A DNA stretch of 64,000 nucleotides from the NCBI GenBank assembly GCA_963573385.1, contig CAUYLG010071813.1:60321-124320 (forward strand), written 5' to 3'. The translations under genes and the position numbers were made by a program. The notes under the pieces are model-generated. The model had not been told where the DNA came from. It searched no databases and saw only the letters and a list, made by a program, of their open reading frames with translations. Positions 51,037 through 62,499 of this stretch are shown piece after piece (position 1 is the first letter of the stretch; the number at the start of each line of letters is the position of its first letter). The DNA is from Cacajao melanocephalus. Its lineage: Eukaryota > Chordata > Mammalia > Primates > Pitheciidae.

Positions 51037-52383
51037 ATACCGCTAGTGAGAATCCTGCATAATAAGCAGCTTCATCCCAAATTGTTTGATCAAACTTTAA
51101 AGTCCCCCCCAAAACCTCATCTTACCAATATTCAATAAAACAAAAAAATCATAATCTTTGGTTAAAATAGGCTCAAGAAGCATATTAAAAACTATAACTT
51201 TTGTAATGGAAAAAGGTGGCTGGATGTTTTTAAAAATTCCCCTAGGACTGAAGAAACTCGAAGCGTGTATCTAATAAAATAGAAACTCCTTGTGAATGAC
51301 ATTGCAGATTTAATGTCCTCCATTAAATTTCTCCCCATTCAGCAAGGAAAGCATTTTCTTTCTGTCTCCGTGTGCAGTTATCAACCACTGACCCAGCACC
51401 CTGGCCTGACTCCCTGATAAACTGTGACCCCCGAGTCTGGGGACAGGAGCTGGCTGCTTTGAGTCACAGTTGTCTGAGGCAAGTATGTCAGTTTTGTTGT
51501 GTTTTGTTTCTTACTGGGAACAGAGTTATTGGAAAGGGGTTTTGAGTTAAATGGTGCTTATAAACCAATCCAATGCAGCATAATATTGTACTTCTGCTAA
51601 AGAAGATGCAGGCAAATAATTTATTTGGCATCGAAATTTTATTTTCTTCAATAAGTTAATGTCACATTAAAAAGGTGGAGGAGACTGATATTTATTAAAA
51701 GAGAATTTTAATGTATAATGACCACATAAAATGTGTGGACCTTAATTAGTTCAAACAAACCAAAGGTAGAAAATATTTGGTATACAACTGGGGATATCCG
51801 ACTACAGGCTGCGTATTAGAAATGTCAAATAATTGTTATTATTTTTGTTAGATGTAATAATAATATTATAATGCAGGCAAATGTCCTTATTTTTATAGAG
51901 ATATTCTGAAGTCTTAGGTATGAAGAATGTCAACATATTCAACATTTTTTAAAATTAAGCAAAAAATAGATAAAGCAAATGTAGCAAAATGCTTATAGTT
52001 ATTGAATATAGAAGATTATTCAGAGTATTATAATATTTTATCTACTTTTCGCTATGCTTACAATTTTTCATTACAAAAATTCTTACTAAAATTAAATTGG
52101 AATATTTTACTCAAAATTATATATTTAAAATATTTATTAAAATACATATCTAAAATATTTTAAAATACTTTTTAATTCTTAAAACTTTTCATTATAAAAA
52201 TTTTTAATTTTCCAACAGTAGAAACGATATAAGGTATGAGAATACAATGATAATACCAGAGTCTTATCGAGCTGGGAAGGATATCGGAGAACATTTATTT
52301 CAACACTCTCACTTTTAGAGACGTGGAAATTGCTGCCTCAAGTGACTGAAAAGTTGCCTGAGGCTATATAACTGGTTGATGAC
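51037..52383. other. Unassigned 1.3-kb stretch
   Basis: No repeat or gene recognised. 51350-51490 is GC-richer and contains TGAGTCA (51460-51466), the AP-1 consensus, plus a CCCCGAGTCTGGGG near-palindrome at 51429-51442. One such site in isolation is weak evidence. 51640-52250 is very AT-rich. Confidence 0.4.
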
Positions 52384-52732
52384 TGATATGATTTGGCTGT
52401 GTCCCCACCCAAATCTCAACTTGAACTGTAATTCCCATAATGCTCAAATGTCTTGATGGGAGATAATTGAGGTGTGGAAGCAGTTTCCCCCTTGCTGTTC
52501 TCCTGAGAGTGAATGAGTTCTCACGAGATCTAATGGTTTTATGAGCATCTAGCATTTCCCCTGCTGCACTCATTCCCTCTCCTGCCACCCTGTGAAGAGG
52601 TGCCTTCCACCATGATTGTAAGTTTCCTGAGGCCTCACCAACCATGTGGAACTGTGAGTCAATTAAACTTTTCTTTATAAATTACCCAGTCGTAGGTATT
52701 TCTACATAGCAGTGTGAGAACAAACTAATACA
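52384..52732 (+). mobile_element. THE1-type MaLR LTR (solo)
   Basis: TGATATGATTTGGCTGTGTC start, CCACCCAAATCTCAACTTGA, CTCACGAGATCTAATGGTTT, GGAACTGTGAGTCAATTAAA and ending AACTAATACA. ATGAC (52379-52383) and GTGAC (52733-52737) are probable 5-bp duplications with one mismatch. Confidence 0.93.
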
Positions 52733-53464
52733 GTGACAGAATTTAAAGGACAGGAAAGGTTTCCTGACTCCTAGGTACAACTGTACAACCACATTCTGAT
52801 TCCTGGATTCTGTCCTGCCCACAGGTGGTCCACAGCTAAGCCAACACAGCTGCTACTCCAGAGCCACCAACTCCACCTCCTCTGGGCCATCTGTCCCACC
52901 ATGGACACCATCACCACAGTTGTCCCTGCCACCGCTATGGACTGACAGGAGCTTCAGTCACTCCACCCTTATGCCAATCCCTCCTCAGATGCTGTCCCCA
53001 CTCTCAATTTGGCAATCACAAAACCAGTACAGTGCCCACTTCATTCCAACACTGGAACTACTTTCACCTCTGACCTGTTAGTTTCTACCAGAGTAAAGAG
53101 AAGGTTTATTGTCATTTTTAACAAAGCAAATACCTCCAAAAATGCTTTAGTCCTAGGAGACAAATCAACTGAGCCACATTTGCATTTCTTTAATATAATC
53201 TTTTTTTAGGATGTGAATTTTTGAAGTGTGTTAACAATGAACAGGCGAAAGAAACCACGTGGATTAAATGCCTGATGTTTTCTCAGCAGGAAGGCCCTGC
53301 AAACATTTAGGCAGGTTATAAAATTACAAAGTGCCTAAAATAGCAAAAACAAAATTAGTTACACAGTTCATATTGATAAAGAAAACTTAAAAGCTGTTAA
53401 TTCAATTCTCATTTATCATTGTAGTTTTAAATATAATCTTCCTTTTTAAAATTTAATTTCAGGA
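52733..53464. other. Unassigned stretch
   Basis: 52790-53060 is CCA/CAC-rich and GC-richer. The rest is AT-rich. No gene or repeat recognised. The 66-codon frame 53009-53209 is unfamiliar. Confidence 0.4.
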
Positions 53465-53762
53465 AGATGCTTCTATTGTATTTTTAATTCATTTATTGTA
53501 TATATTTATGGAACAACATGACATTTTGATAATATATATTTATATATATATACACACATAGTGAAATGATTACTATAGTCAACTAAGTTAACATAACTAT
53601 CATTTCACGTAATTGCCTTTTTTTGTGTGTGGTAACTATGCACATTGCCAGTGTATAATAAAATATTATAAACTCTAGTCCTTGTGCTGTACATTAAAGG
53701 GCGAGGCTTACACAGCCTACAAAACTGAAACTTGGTAGTCTTTGACCTCTATCTCCTTATTA
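53465..53762 (-). mobile_element. L1 3' UTR, antisense
   Basis: TATTGTATATATTTATGGAAC, AACATGACATTTTGATAATA, GATTACTATAGTCAACTAAG, and ACTGAAACTTGGTAGTCTTTGAC match an antisense L1MA/L1PB-like 3' UTR. A TA/CA tract is at 53533-53566. Confidence 0.7.
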
Positions 53763-54439
53763 TACTTTCATAGTAAGGGTTGCTGAAGGTAAAACAGTTG
53801 AAGGATTATACAGAATACTGAACACAGAGAGAGTAACATTAAAATATTACTTTTATTTATTATGATTTTGCTTTACCACAAAACTTTCATCAGTCTATGT
53901 TGTCTTCTGGCAAAGAATTTTAGTTTTTTTGTCTTACTTGGGGATTAGGAATTAATTTCAGTTACGGGATTTTTGCTACTCTTAGTTCTATTTAGTGCCT
54001 ATCCCCAGATCTGTGAGGCCCAACAGGTAGCAGGGAATATAGAAAAGAGTACATCACTCCATACGTGGAGTCCCTCCACAGTGCCCCTGCATCCTGCTCT
54101 GCTTTCTGCAGCCATGGATCTCAACCTCACCTTCCTGCTCTTTATGGCTCTGGCTACTTCCTGGAACTTCACTCCTCAGCTATCAGAATCTACAACTGCT
54201 TCCAAACTCCTTCCCATCTCCCAGACTTTTCCTTGTCCTAAACCTTCCAAACAACTGTTCCATTGCTTCTTGTATTCCAACATAAAATAACGGTTTGTGG
54301 TTGAAAGTGACTGCCACCCCCTACCCCCCAAAATTCTGGAACTAAAAAAATTAATAATCAAAATTAAAATTTAATTAGTTTTAAATGTGTACACTGTTTT
54401 ACAATGTGTTTTGTGGTTATTCTAGAAATTTACTCATTT
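53763..54439. other. Unassigned stretch with a chance frame
   Basis: No repeat recognised. The frame 53973-54290 (105 codons) begins with a hydrophobic MLLLVLFSAYPQICEA that imitates a signal peptide. There is no domain, conserved cysteine pattern or neighbouring exon, so I do not call it a gene. Confidence 0.4.
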
Positions 54440-55625
54440 ATGTTAATATATTTAATAGCAGAGTAAACACAGCTGAAGAGAAAATTAGTGAACTAGCTCA
54501 TAGGTCAGAAAATTTTATCAAGCAAAAAAGCTTAGAGTGACAAAACAAAGGAGAAGAGATGTGGGAAATTCAGTGGCAAGATCTAACGTATAGTTGATTA
54601 AAATCCCAGAAAGTAAAAGAGAAAATAATACAATAATTGAAGAGATAATGACTGAGAATTTTTCAAAACTAATAAAAGACATAAATCTGTAGATTTAAGA
54701 ACCCCGAGTAGGATAAACAAAAAAGAAATCCCAAGTAGGATAAACAAAAAAGAAATTCACACCTAGGTATATCATAATACATAATGCATAATTGCAGAAA
54801 ACTAAAGATAAAGAAAAATCTTAAAAGCAGCCACAGGTAAAAGGACAGATTATGTTCAAAGGAGTGACAGACTAAAGCCTACCTTTCAGCAGCAATATCG
54901 GAAATTAGAACACAGCAGAAAATGACCTTCAAAATACTCAAACAAAATAACTGCCAACATAAAACTCGATACTCAGCTGAAAATATCCTTTGAGGATGAA
55001 GATCAACAAAAAACATTTTCAGATACACAAAAATGAGAGTGCTTGCTCCCAGCAAACCCATACTAAAAGAAATCTAAAGGATGTTCTTTAGGCACAAATA
55101 AAGTAATCTCAAATAAAGGTTGGAGATATAGAAAGAAAAGAAAAATGACAAAAGGGATAGATATAAGGATAAACCTAAATAAGCACTGATGGTATAGCAA
55201 TAATAATAATAATGTCTAATTTGAATATTACATATGCAACTGAAATAAATGGTAATGATAAATTAAAGAGAAAATTAAAGGAAGGCAAAATGTTCTAGGA
55301 TCCTCTTGTTGTTTCACAAGAAAGTAAAAAGAGACTTTAAGAGATCAATTATACATGCTGAATTTTTAAAGTAACTACGAAAATAATAGTAAAACAGTGC
55401 ATAAATTCCAAACTAACCAAGGAGATATGTGGAATAAAAAATTCTCAATAAATTTTAAAGAAAGCAAAATCAAAAACACAGAACCAGTAGGGCAAATGGA
55501 AAGTACATGCTAAGATAACAAATTTAAATCTATACTTGTTAGTAATTACATTAAACATAAATGTACAAAATATTCCAGTTAAAAGCTGAAGATTATAAGA
55601 CTGGTTCAAAATAAAAACAGCAACA
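54440..55625 (+). mobile_element. L1M/HAL1-like ORF1 and inter-ORF region
   Basis: ORF1-like order: a TAATGACTGAGAATTTTTCA segment, AAAGATAAAGAAAAATCTTAAAAGCAG, TTTCAGCAGCAATATCGGAAA, CATTTTCAGATACACAAAAA, GCTCCCAGCAAACCCATACT and AAAGAAATCTAAAGGATGTT, followed by A-rich inter-ORF DNA with an AAT tract at 55200-55212. Fully frame-broken. HAL1 versus L1M cannot be decided by eye. Confidence 0.7.
54707..54756 (+). repeat. 27-bp tandem duplication within the L1M
   Basis: AGTAGGATAAACAAAAAAGA begins at 54707 and again at 54734, with 23 identical bases in each copy. A private duplication inside the element. Confidence 0.9.
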
Positions 55626-56325
55626 GAATCCCCTCAAGAATTCCTCTAGACTTCCACAAAGCAGTGGTTCTCACAGTCACACATGGAGACCTCCTGTGAT
55701 TCAGCATGTGGCCAAAGAAGCTGTGGCTTTTCTTAATATTCTTCCTTATTTCCTGCTAAAGAGGAGCATTTCCCCTCATATGTATTAGGTACAATTTATT
55801 GTGTGTTTGTGTAGGGTGGGTTTTATTTTTATTAATAGACGTGAACTTTACTGTCTTTTGAACTATCATAGACCTGAGTAGCTCTTTTAAACTCTGGAAT
55901 TTCAATATAAGAAAACTTTTTGTGACTACGTTGTGGTTGCCATTCCATGAAATTACTGGGCCTTGTGGGAGAGGGATAACTAAAACTGCTCAGAATTTCT
56001 CAATAATTGAACTTAGGTTGTCCTGATTTGTTAGATAAAGGTAACTTCCACCAAGTCCTAAAGACAAGGAAGTACACTGAAGTCCCTAAAATCAATTGTA
56101 TTGAGAAAAGTGGAGGTCAAGCTGAAGAGCAGTATTTAAGATAAAGACCTAAGATTTCATATAAAAGCACTGGTTTATTTAATGATGCTGATGCTGGAAG
56201 CTCCTCCAAACCAAACCCTCTGTCACCTTGCTTGTATGGTTGGAAAGCAGCTGAAAACGAGAGCATCAGTTGGAAAAAAGTCCATGTAGGAGCATTCTGG
56301 CTGAGTTTGGCACTCATGTGCCCTT
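55626..56325. other. Unassigned stretch
   Basis: CAGTGGTTCTCACAGTCACA at 55663 resembles the end of a MER5-like hAT element, but the interior does not follow convincingly. The remaining ~600 bp show no hallmark. Confidence 0.4.
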
Positions 56326-56830
56326 AGACAGCCTTGATAACCTATATATTAATGATTTATTGCTAGTTAGCCAATTACTCCCAAAATTAGTGGCTGGAGA
56401 AATTTGTTATCTGTTGGTATTTGTGGGTCAGCTGGTACTCCTGGCTGAAAGTCTCTAATGACATTGTAGTCAAGATGTCAGCTGGGGCTGCAGTCTCATC
56501 TTAAACTGCCATTGAGGAGTAGGAAGCTCTGCTCCCAAACTCATTCACATGGATCTCAGTAGGCCTCAATTCCTTGTTTTCCAATGACTGAAGGCCTCAC
56601 TCAGTATATCTTGCTTCACGGGCCTTGCTGCAGCACAGCAGCATGGAAGCAACTATCTTTTTCTAACCTAATCTCAGAGGTGTCATGCTATCACTTACCA
56701 TATTCTGGTTATTGGAAGTGGGTCACTAAGTCCATCCCACACTAAAAAAAAGGGGATTACACAAGGGGATGAATGCCAGGAGGCAGGAATCCTTATAGAC
56801 TTTCTTAGAGGTCCCCCACCACAGGGATGG
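56326..56830 (-). mobile_element. Old MLT1-type LTR, antisense
   Basis: CCAATTACTCCCAAAATTAGTGGC, TTTGTGGGTCAGCTGGTACTC, TGTCAGCTGGGGCTGCAGTCTC, AGGCCTCAATTCCTTG, and GGGGATTACACAAGGGGATG to CCAGGAGGCAGGAATC follow the reverse-complement order of an old MaLR-type LTR. Subfamily and right limit uncertain. Confidence 0.6.
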
Positions 56831-57005
56831 ACCAATAAGGTCTCATTACAGACAGGTTGGCAGCTTCTGACTGCAGAGAACAGACCCTCAACAGTGACAT
56901 CATGACACCATGTGGCTGGGAGAAGTAAAGGGGATGGCAACAATAAAAACCAGTATTTATTGAATGTTTTTCTATGCAAACACTAATATAATCAATTTAC
57001 ATGTT

Positions 57006-57361
57006 TTCATGGACTGAATGTTTGTGTCCTCCCACCAAATTCACATGTTGAAATTCTAACCTCCAATGTGATGCTTTAAAAGATGGGTCCCTTGGGAGAT
57101 AATCAGATGTAGCTGAGGTTGGAGCCCTTTGTGTGGGATTAGTGTCTTAGACAGGAGTGCTCTCTTTCTCTCTGCTATGTGAAAACATAATAAAAAGGAA
57201 GATGTCTACAAGCCAGAAAGAAGGTCCTTAACAGGAATGAATCTGCTGATACCCTGATATTGGACTTTCCAGCCTCCAGAACTATAAGAAACAAATGTAT
57301 GTTGTTTAAGCCATCCAGTCTATAGCATTTGGTTATAGAAGCTGGAGCTGACTGAGACATG
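57006..57361 (+). mobile_element. MLT1-type MaLR LTR (solo)
   Basis: CATGGACTGAATGTTTGTGT, CCACCAAATTCACATGTTGA, AACCTCCAATGTGATGCTTT, CTCTGCTATGTGAAAACATA, TTGGACTTTCCAGCCTCCAG and AGCTGACTGAGACATG are canonical MLT1A/B-like words. Confidence 0.92.
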
Positions 57362-57404
57362 TATATGAACTGAACGAATTTAATCATGAAGACCTAATGA
57401 AGAC

Positions 57405-57560
57405 CTGTTCTTATTATTTACACTACATCACTAAGAAAAATGAGGCACAGCAAAATTAAGTAATTTGTCCAAGATCAGATAGGTCTTAATTAGTGAGGTC
57501 AGCACTCAATCCCAGGGACTCTGGTTACAGAGTCTGTGCTTTCATCCACGACTCACCATT
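57405..57560 (-). mobile_element. MIR SINE, antisense
   Basis: AAATGAGGCACAGCAAAATT, AAGTAATTTGTCCAAGATCAG, and TCAATCCCAGGGACTCTGGTT match the reverse complement of the MIR core. Confidence 0.8.
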
Positions 57561-59314
57561 GGGTGGGTACAGTGTGAAGAAATTGAATGGACATCAATAT
57601 CCACTTCTAAAGCTTGGATGTGGGGAGATTTGGATTAGAGAATAAAGACTGGCAGGTGAAGGCTTATGCAAGTATTAACCTAAAAAATAAAGAAATATGG
57701 TGTCGCCTATGCCTGCAAAGAAGAAGCGTTATGGAATGGGTTGCACAAATTCACACAAGGTGGCAATGGGGGAGCTTGCCTTCTTTAGATTAACTTTCAG
57801 ATCGCTCTCCTTTTGAGTAACTGTGGCATGTCTCAGAAGCAAGGAGGATGAAAGCCCAAGGAAAGACACCCATGGTTCCAATCGAACTCCACAAAGAGAA
57901 GTCCAAAGAAACGCAGAATACAGCCTGCTTTCCTCAGTGGTTTTTGGTGGTCAGTTCTTCCCTTCTCCAGACTCACCCAAATGTAATGTAAGCCCAGGCT
58001 TCCATTAACAACAGACATAAAAATGAATTGGACTAAGTTGACTGGAGTCGGATACAATCTAAAAGTAAACAAGCTATCTTTACTTGGTACTGCTGAATTT
58101 CTCCCACTTTAAAGAACATTCCCTTCCAGATGCCCCCACACCTAAAGTCATGGTCCATCTGTCAGCAGCCGTCACTGCATCTCCTCACAGTACATGCCGT
58201 TTGCAGCACAGCATGGGACAAGCTCTCTCACAAACTGGAACTAGAACCTATTTGCATTTCTTCCTACAAACATGAAAGTCCTGAAGGGTCTTAGATCAGT
58301 TTTGCTTTTGCCTTTTAAACAGATGCCTCCTACTTTTCTAGCTGATTTACCTCCAGGTAGTCTTTCTTGCAGGGGAGGGTATTCTTAGTGAGTATACGCT
58401 GCAATGACCCAAGATAAGCACCCAGTAAATATTTGTTGGGTGACACAGCCAAAGAAGGCTTCCCCTGAATGCTTTGCATGAACCTAAGTTTTCATGGGCC
58501 TAAAAGGAGAATGACTATTTCCATTTGAATTTGGCCTGGCATCAACACTTCTTGCTTTCTCTGGTTTTGATACCACTTCTCCCACTGCCAATTTCTCATA
58601 ATTCAACTGGAAACCTGGGACAACTCAAACTGTCCTGATACTCAAAGTAACTCCAGAGCATGAGACAGTAATTCTGTGGGCTCCAGGCAGCAATATCCAG
58701 GGACTGGAGGCCACTTTAGCAAACTCTCCTTTTGGAATCTTGGAGTATAGAGGGAAATATCTTGCCAGGGGGAGACTTGTTTTGGTGTGGAAGCTTATTT
58801 TACTCCATGGTAAAGTAGAAGCTGTGACATCTTAAAGTGGGTAGGGAACACCGGCATGTGAAAAAGCAGAGGCAGTTTGTGATGGCAGCAGATGAAGGTC
58901 ACATTTGCATGTGATTCAAAACACTGAGGACAGAGCCACTTTAAGTAGCTGTCATGTGGCAATACCTATCCATGTGCCAGTGCCCCAAGGGACTTCCCTG
59001 CAACAATTATTACACTCACTTTCCCATAGCTGCTTTCATTGCTGGAGCTGGACTGTCACTGGGTTCCTTGTAACTTTCTCAGGCAGACAGAGCAAACAGA
59101 TGTAATTTCTGGTTTTACCTGTCTGAATTGCCACTAGTCACTGGTGGGATTCCTAGTTCAACACCTAATTGGAGGTTTACATGGTTTTTGGTGTTGGTGC
59201 CACTTGCCATTAATTTGTAGAACTTCTTAACTGGAAGAGAAGTATTTCTTTAATACTTATTACATTTTCTGTTTAATACTTACTATAATGTATTCATGCA
59301 ATTAATTACACGTT
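57561..59314. other. Unassigned 1.75-kb stretch
   Basis: No gene recognised. Small frames (57823-58008 +, 57833-58072 -, 58084-58275 +, 58905-59105 +) have no domains. AGTAAATATTTGTTGGGTGA at 58422 could be the tip of an eroded L2 or MIR. It is the longest unassigned stretch and may contain single-copy DNA. Confidence 0.45.
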
Positions 59315-59435
59315 CACCTCCCTCGTCAGTCCCTGAAATCCTTGAGGAAAGGTAGAGTGTCTCATTCATCTTCATGGTCCTAGCACTTGACACAACATCT
59401 TTACAGAGTAGGTATTTAATTAAAGACTGTTAAGA
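59315..59435 (+). mobile_element. L2 (LINE2) 3' end
   Basis: CCCTGAAATCCTTGAGGAAAG, GTAGAGTGTCTCATTCATCTTC, and TCCTAGCACTTGACACAACATC to GTAGGTATTTAATTAAAGAC match the L2 3' terminus. Confidence 0.7.
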
Positions 59436-60065
59436 TACCATCTTTAGCAATCATCATCCTATATTAAATCTTTTAAATGATAAATATAAGAGACTAAAGC
59501 CACATGTCAAGTGGAGGGAAACCTATTCAACTCCCTAATCCCCTTTACCTCCTCTCACACAACTGCAGTGAATTCAAAAATGAGAATGGGGAAAACCTGC
59601 CTGGTTTTGTGCTCACTGTTAAAAAATACTCCTTAAGCTACTTTGATATAGGGCTCTACACCAAACATTCCAGAAAATTCTTGGAGAATCTTGAAATACA
59701 GAGAGCCTCCATAATAGTTCTCCTACACACAATGCTGAAGGATGGCCAGTATCAAGTGTACAATACTAAATGCACAGCAAACCTGGCTCTGCAGGCGGAA
59801 GCTGCCCAGTGGAAGCCAGGATTCAAACCAATTACCCTTTTCTGCTCAGGTTCAGCTCCCTCGCTTCAGAAACTACACAGGTCAATTCATAGAGACTTTC
59901 TGTGAGGTGTTTCTTTCTGCTAGGTATACCACTTTCAGGTGTGCACTGAAAACAGCCTAGACAACTCTCCCCCTAAAGCCTTCAGCCTGAGGGAGCATTT
60001 GCCAGCAAAGCCTCCTGCTGTGCCCAATACCTACACTGCTATAAACAGTGTTCAGTAAAATATGC
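59436..60065. other. Unassigned stretch with a 133-codon frame
   Basis: No repeat recognised. The + strand frame 59504-59905 starts MSSGGKPIQLPNPLYLLSHNC and ends KLHRSIHRDFL. I see no known domain. There is no exon neighbour or strong start context, so coding status is doubtful. Confidence 0.35.
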
Positions 60066-60250
60066 CTGTAGAGGACCAGATTGTAAGTATTTCAGACTTT
60101 GTCTGTCACACACATGTCAATTGCATATTCTTTGTTTTCTTGATTTGTTTTTTTACAAACATGAGAAGTATTACAAAAGCACTCTGCACTGGAGGACTCT
60201 ACTACAAAAATTTAGGCTGCAAAATTGGATTTGGCCCACAACATCCAGCT
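60066..60250. mobile_element. hAT-Charlie nonautonomous element (MER58-like)
   Basis: CTGTAGAGGACCAGATTGTAAG, TATTTCAGACTTTGTCTGTC, ACAAACATGAGAAGTATTAC and TTGGATTTGGCCCACAACATC to AGCTAGCAACCC follow the order of a family whose consensus has GGGCCAGATAGTAAATATTTTAGGC and a GGCCC end. The MER58 name is from memory. Confidence 0.55.
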
Positions 60251-60369
60251 AGCAACCCATGAAAAAGGTCAAATTGACCTGGTAAATATTAGCAATATTC
60301 TTTACTTTGGTGGTACTTCCAACACAATAATAAGTTCATTTTATAGAACATTTTCTTATTGAAGAGTTA

Positions 60370-60595
60370 ATGATGTAGGTTCAGAAAACCCAGTTTTCTC
60401 CCTCCAAGTCATTGTGTGACTTGGGCCTGCTCATTGGACTTCTCTAATCTTCAGTTACTTCATCTTGAAAACATGGGTCATAGATAAGCCTCTTATAGGG
60501 TTGCTCAAAGAATCCAATGAGATAATGTATGTGAAAGTTCTTTGCAAACTATAAGTTCCATTTAAATGTTAGCTGTTATTATTGTTAATGTTACC
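60370..60595 (+). mobile_element. MIR SINE
   Basis: TCAGAAAACCCAGTTTTCTC, ATTGTGTGACTTGGGCCTGCTC, CTAATCTTCAGTTACTTCATC, and AGGGTTGCTCAAAGAATCCA to AATGAGATAATGTATGTGAAAG are MIR core and 3' words. Confidence 0.85.
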
Positions 60596-61534
60596 GAATT
60601 CTCGAAAACATAATTACTATGATGACATTATGGTTTAGTTTGTATATACACAGTTTCATTGACAGAGTGTGGGAAATCCCAAAGAAATATTGCTTTGAAT
60701 TATAAATTATTAGAAAGCTTCTAACTTTTCTCAGAAGTTTTATTTTGTTTGCGTGGGAAACTGCTTTTAAGGAAAAATTGTGGTTTCCTAACTTTCCACA
60801 GAGGCTCAAAACCACAAAAGAAAAAAAAATATTTTCATAAAACATATTTGTAGAGGTCAATTTTCAAATGCCAAAGATTTTGTCCTTTTAAAATGAGTGA
60901 TGGCTCATTTCTTTGAAAAAAGAGAAATTGAGATTTTGCTAAAAATTAATATAATATACTTTGGTAAGGAAGAAATGCACATTTAACTAAATGCTATTGG
61001 CTGTTTATGGCCACAATGCTTTCTTGCTTAATACATTTAGGAATTCAACAGCTATTAATTGTTGCCAAATTTGGGCAACAGTCAAGACACAAAATGAATT
61101 TTTATTCTTCCCATGAGACTTTTAAGGTATTTCTCAGGTGAAAGCAGGTATGTTCATGGCAGTATGGCCATAGATTCTTAAGATATGTAGCCCAAAAAAG
61201 TTAAATAAGAACTTCAACAAATTGTGGTCAATACGATAATCAAGCATACCTATTTCAAAAATATGTATTACAAATTTTGTTTGTGCAAACATTAAAATAT
61301 GAAAAGCATACAAAAATATAAAACACTATCCCCAATTCTCCAGTCTATTTTAATCTTCAACATTCAATATCGGACCACATCTTTCTTTTAAAAACCTTGA
61401 AATGCTTACTATTAAACTCTGCCAGCTCTTTTATTCTCTGGGCCCTCATCCTCATGTTCCCCTGAAAACATGGGCATGTCCTGATATTTTTAAGTGTTCT
61501 CAAACTCTCTCCTCAGCTCCATCTGTCAGATGAT
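60596..61534. other. Unassigned AT-rich stretch
   Basis: About 940 bp with no recognised gene or repeat. The 89-codon - strand frame 60591-60860 is composition-driven. Confidence 0.4.
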
Positions 61535-61650
61535 AAAATCACTCACAAATAGTTATGTAATGTTCCTACTGTAATTCTTATAACCTCTATGAGAGCAGGG
61601 ACTTTGTCTTGCTCCCTGCTAAATCCCTATATAAGGAATATGAAAGCCAG
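61535..61650 (+). mobile_element. L2-like 3' fragment
   Basis: CTGTAATTCTTATAACCTCTATGAGAGCAG and GGACTTTGTCTTGCTCCCTGC resemble the TAGACTGTAAGCTCC...GGGCAGGGACTGTGTC segment of L2. Confidence 0.5.
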
Positions 61651-62091
61651 CTCACAGCATCACTCCTAGGGCTTCCATTATCCCTGTCTATCTAACACTC
61701 TGTGCATAACTCTGCGTTCTGCCCCATTTCTCTCAGTGAGCTCAAACTCAATGTATCCAAGCCACACGTATCACATTTAGTAGCCAACTCACAAGTTTCT
61801 TCCACCTGACTTTATTATACCAACGGCACCACAATTCTTAAGTCACTTAGAAGTATCTCTTTTCCCTCATTAAACATCGATTTAATTGCTAAGTCATCAT
61901 TGCTGTCAACTCTCTTTTTTCTTTTTAGATTCTAATATAAAATAGGGTGACCATATAACATCACATATAAACCAGAGTAATGTTGAGAACAGAAAGAAGT
62001 GCTAACTAGATGAGCCACCAGGACCAGCAGGATGTAGAACCAACCTGGGCTGTTCTGAGAAAATGGGAAATACAGTCACCTTAGCCACATG
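61651..62091. other. Unassigned stretch
   Basis: 61670-61870 has CT-rich words reminiscent of an ancient repeat, but no family can be named. No gene. Confidence 0.35.
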
Positions 62092-62171
62092 CTAAGTTAG
62101 TGCAAAAGTAATTGCAGTTATTGCCATTACTTTTAGTGGTGAGAGCCACAGTTACTTTGGCAACATCCTAA
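62092..62171. mobile_element. MADE1 mariner-derived miniature element
   Basis: Eighty bp with TTAGTGCAAAAGTAATTGCAG on the left and the diverged inverted copy TTACTTTGGCAACATCCTAA on the right, both edged by TA as expected for Tc1/mariner. MADE1 is a non-coding palindromic MITE. Copies of it gave rise to the mir-548 family. The right arm here is more diverged. Confidence 0.88.
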
Positions 62172-62499
62172 TACTATGCTAGAAATCATACGTAATACCA
62201 ACAGGGCCTGTCCCCTGGCATGTCAGCTATATTGCAGGAGACTAAGCAAATATAAATAACTGTGGACTTAAGTACAAAGTGATAATTACCAACACTTACA
62301 TAAACATTTTGGAAAGTTTGCTAGATAAATAGATGTATTTTGGCTGGATATATTAGGTAAAGTATAACAGAAAAGGTGACATTTGGATGAGTTTTGAACT
62401 GTGTTTATGATTTAGACATGAGTGTACTGGAGGGGAGAGCAAATCTGCTGAATGAGTAGTGAGACCACAATAGAAATTTCACAGTAGAAATTTCAGAAA
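62172..62499. other. Unassigned spacer
   Basis: No firm signature. ACATTTGGATGAGTTTTGAAC at 62380 echoes the ancient repeat seen near 37.9 kb. Confidence 0.35.

Noticed and set aside
51425..51490. AP-1 site and near-palindrome as an enhancer
   Set aside because: A single 7-bp match in unannotated DNA is not evidence of regulation without conservation or chromatin data, so it is only mentioned in the stretch description.
53973..54290. Frame with a signal-peptide-like N-terminus
   Set aside because: Hydrophobic starts are common in AT-rich frames. There is no mature domain, cysteine framework or exon context.
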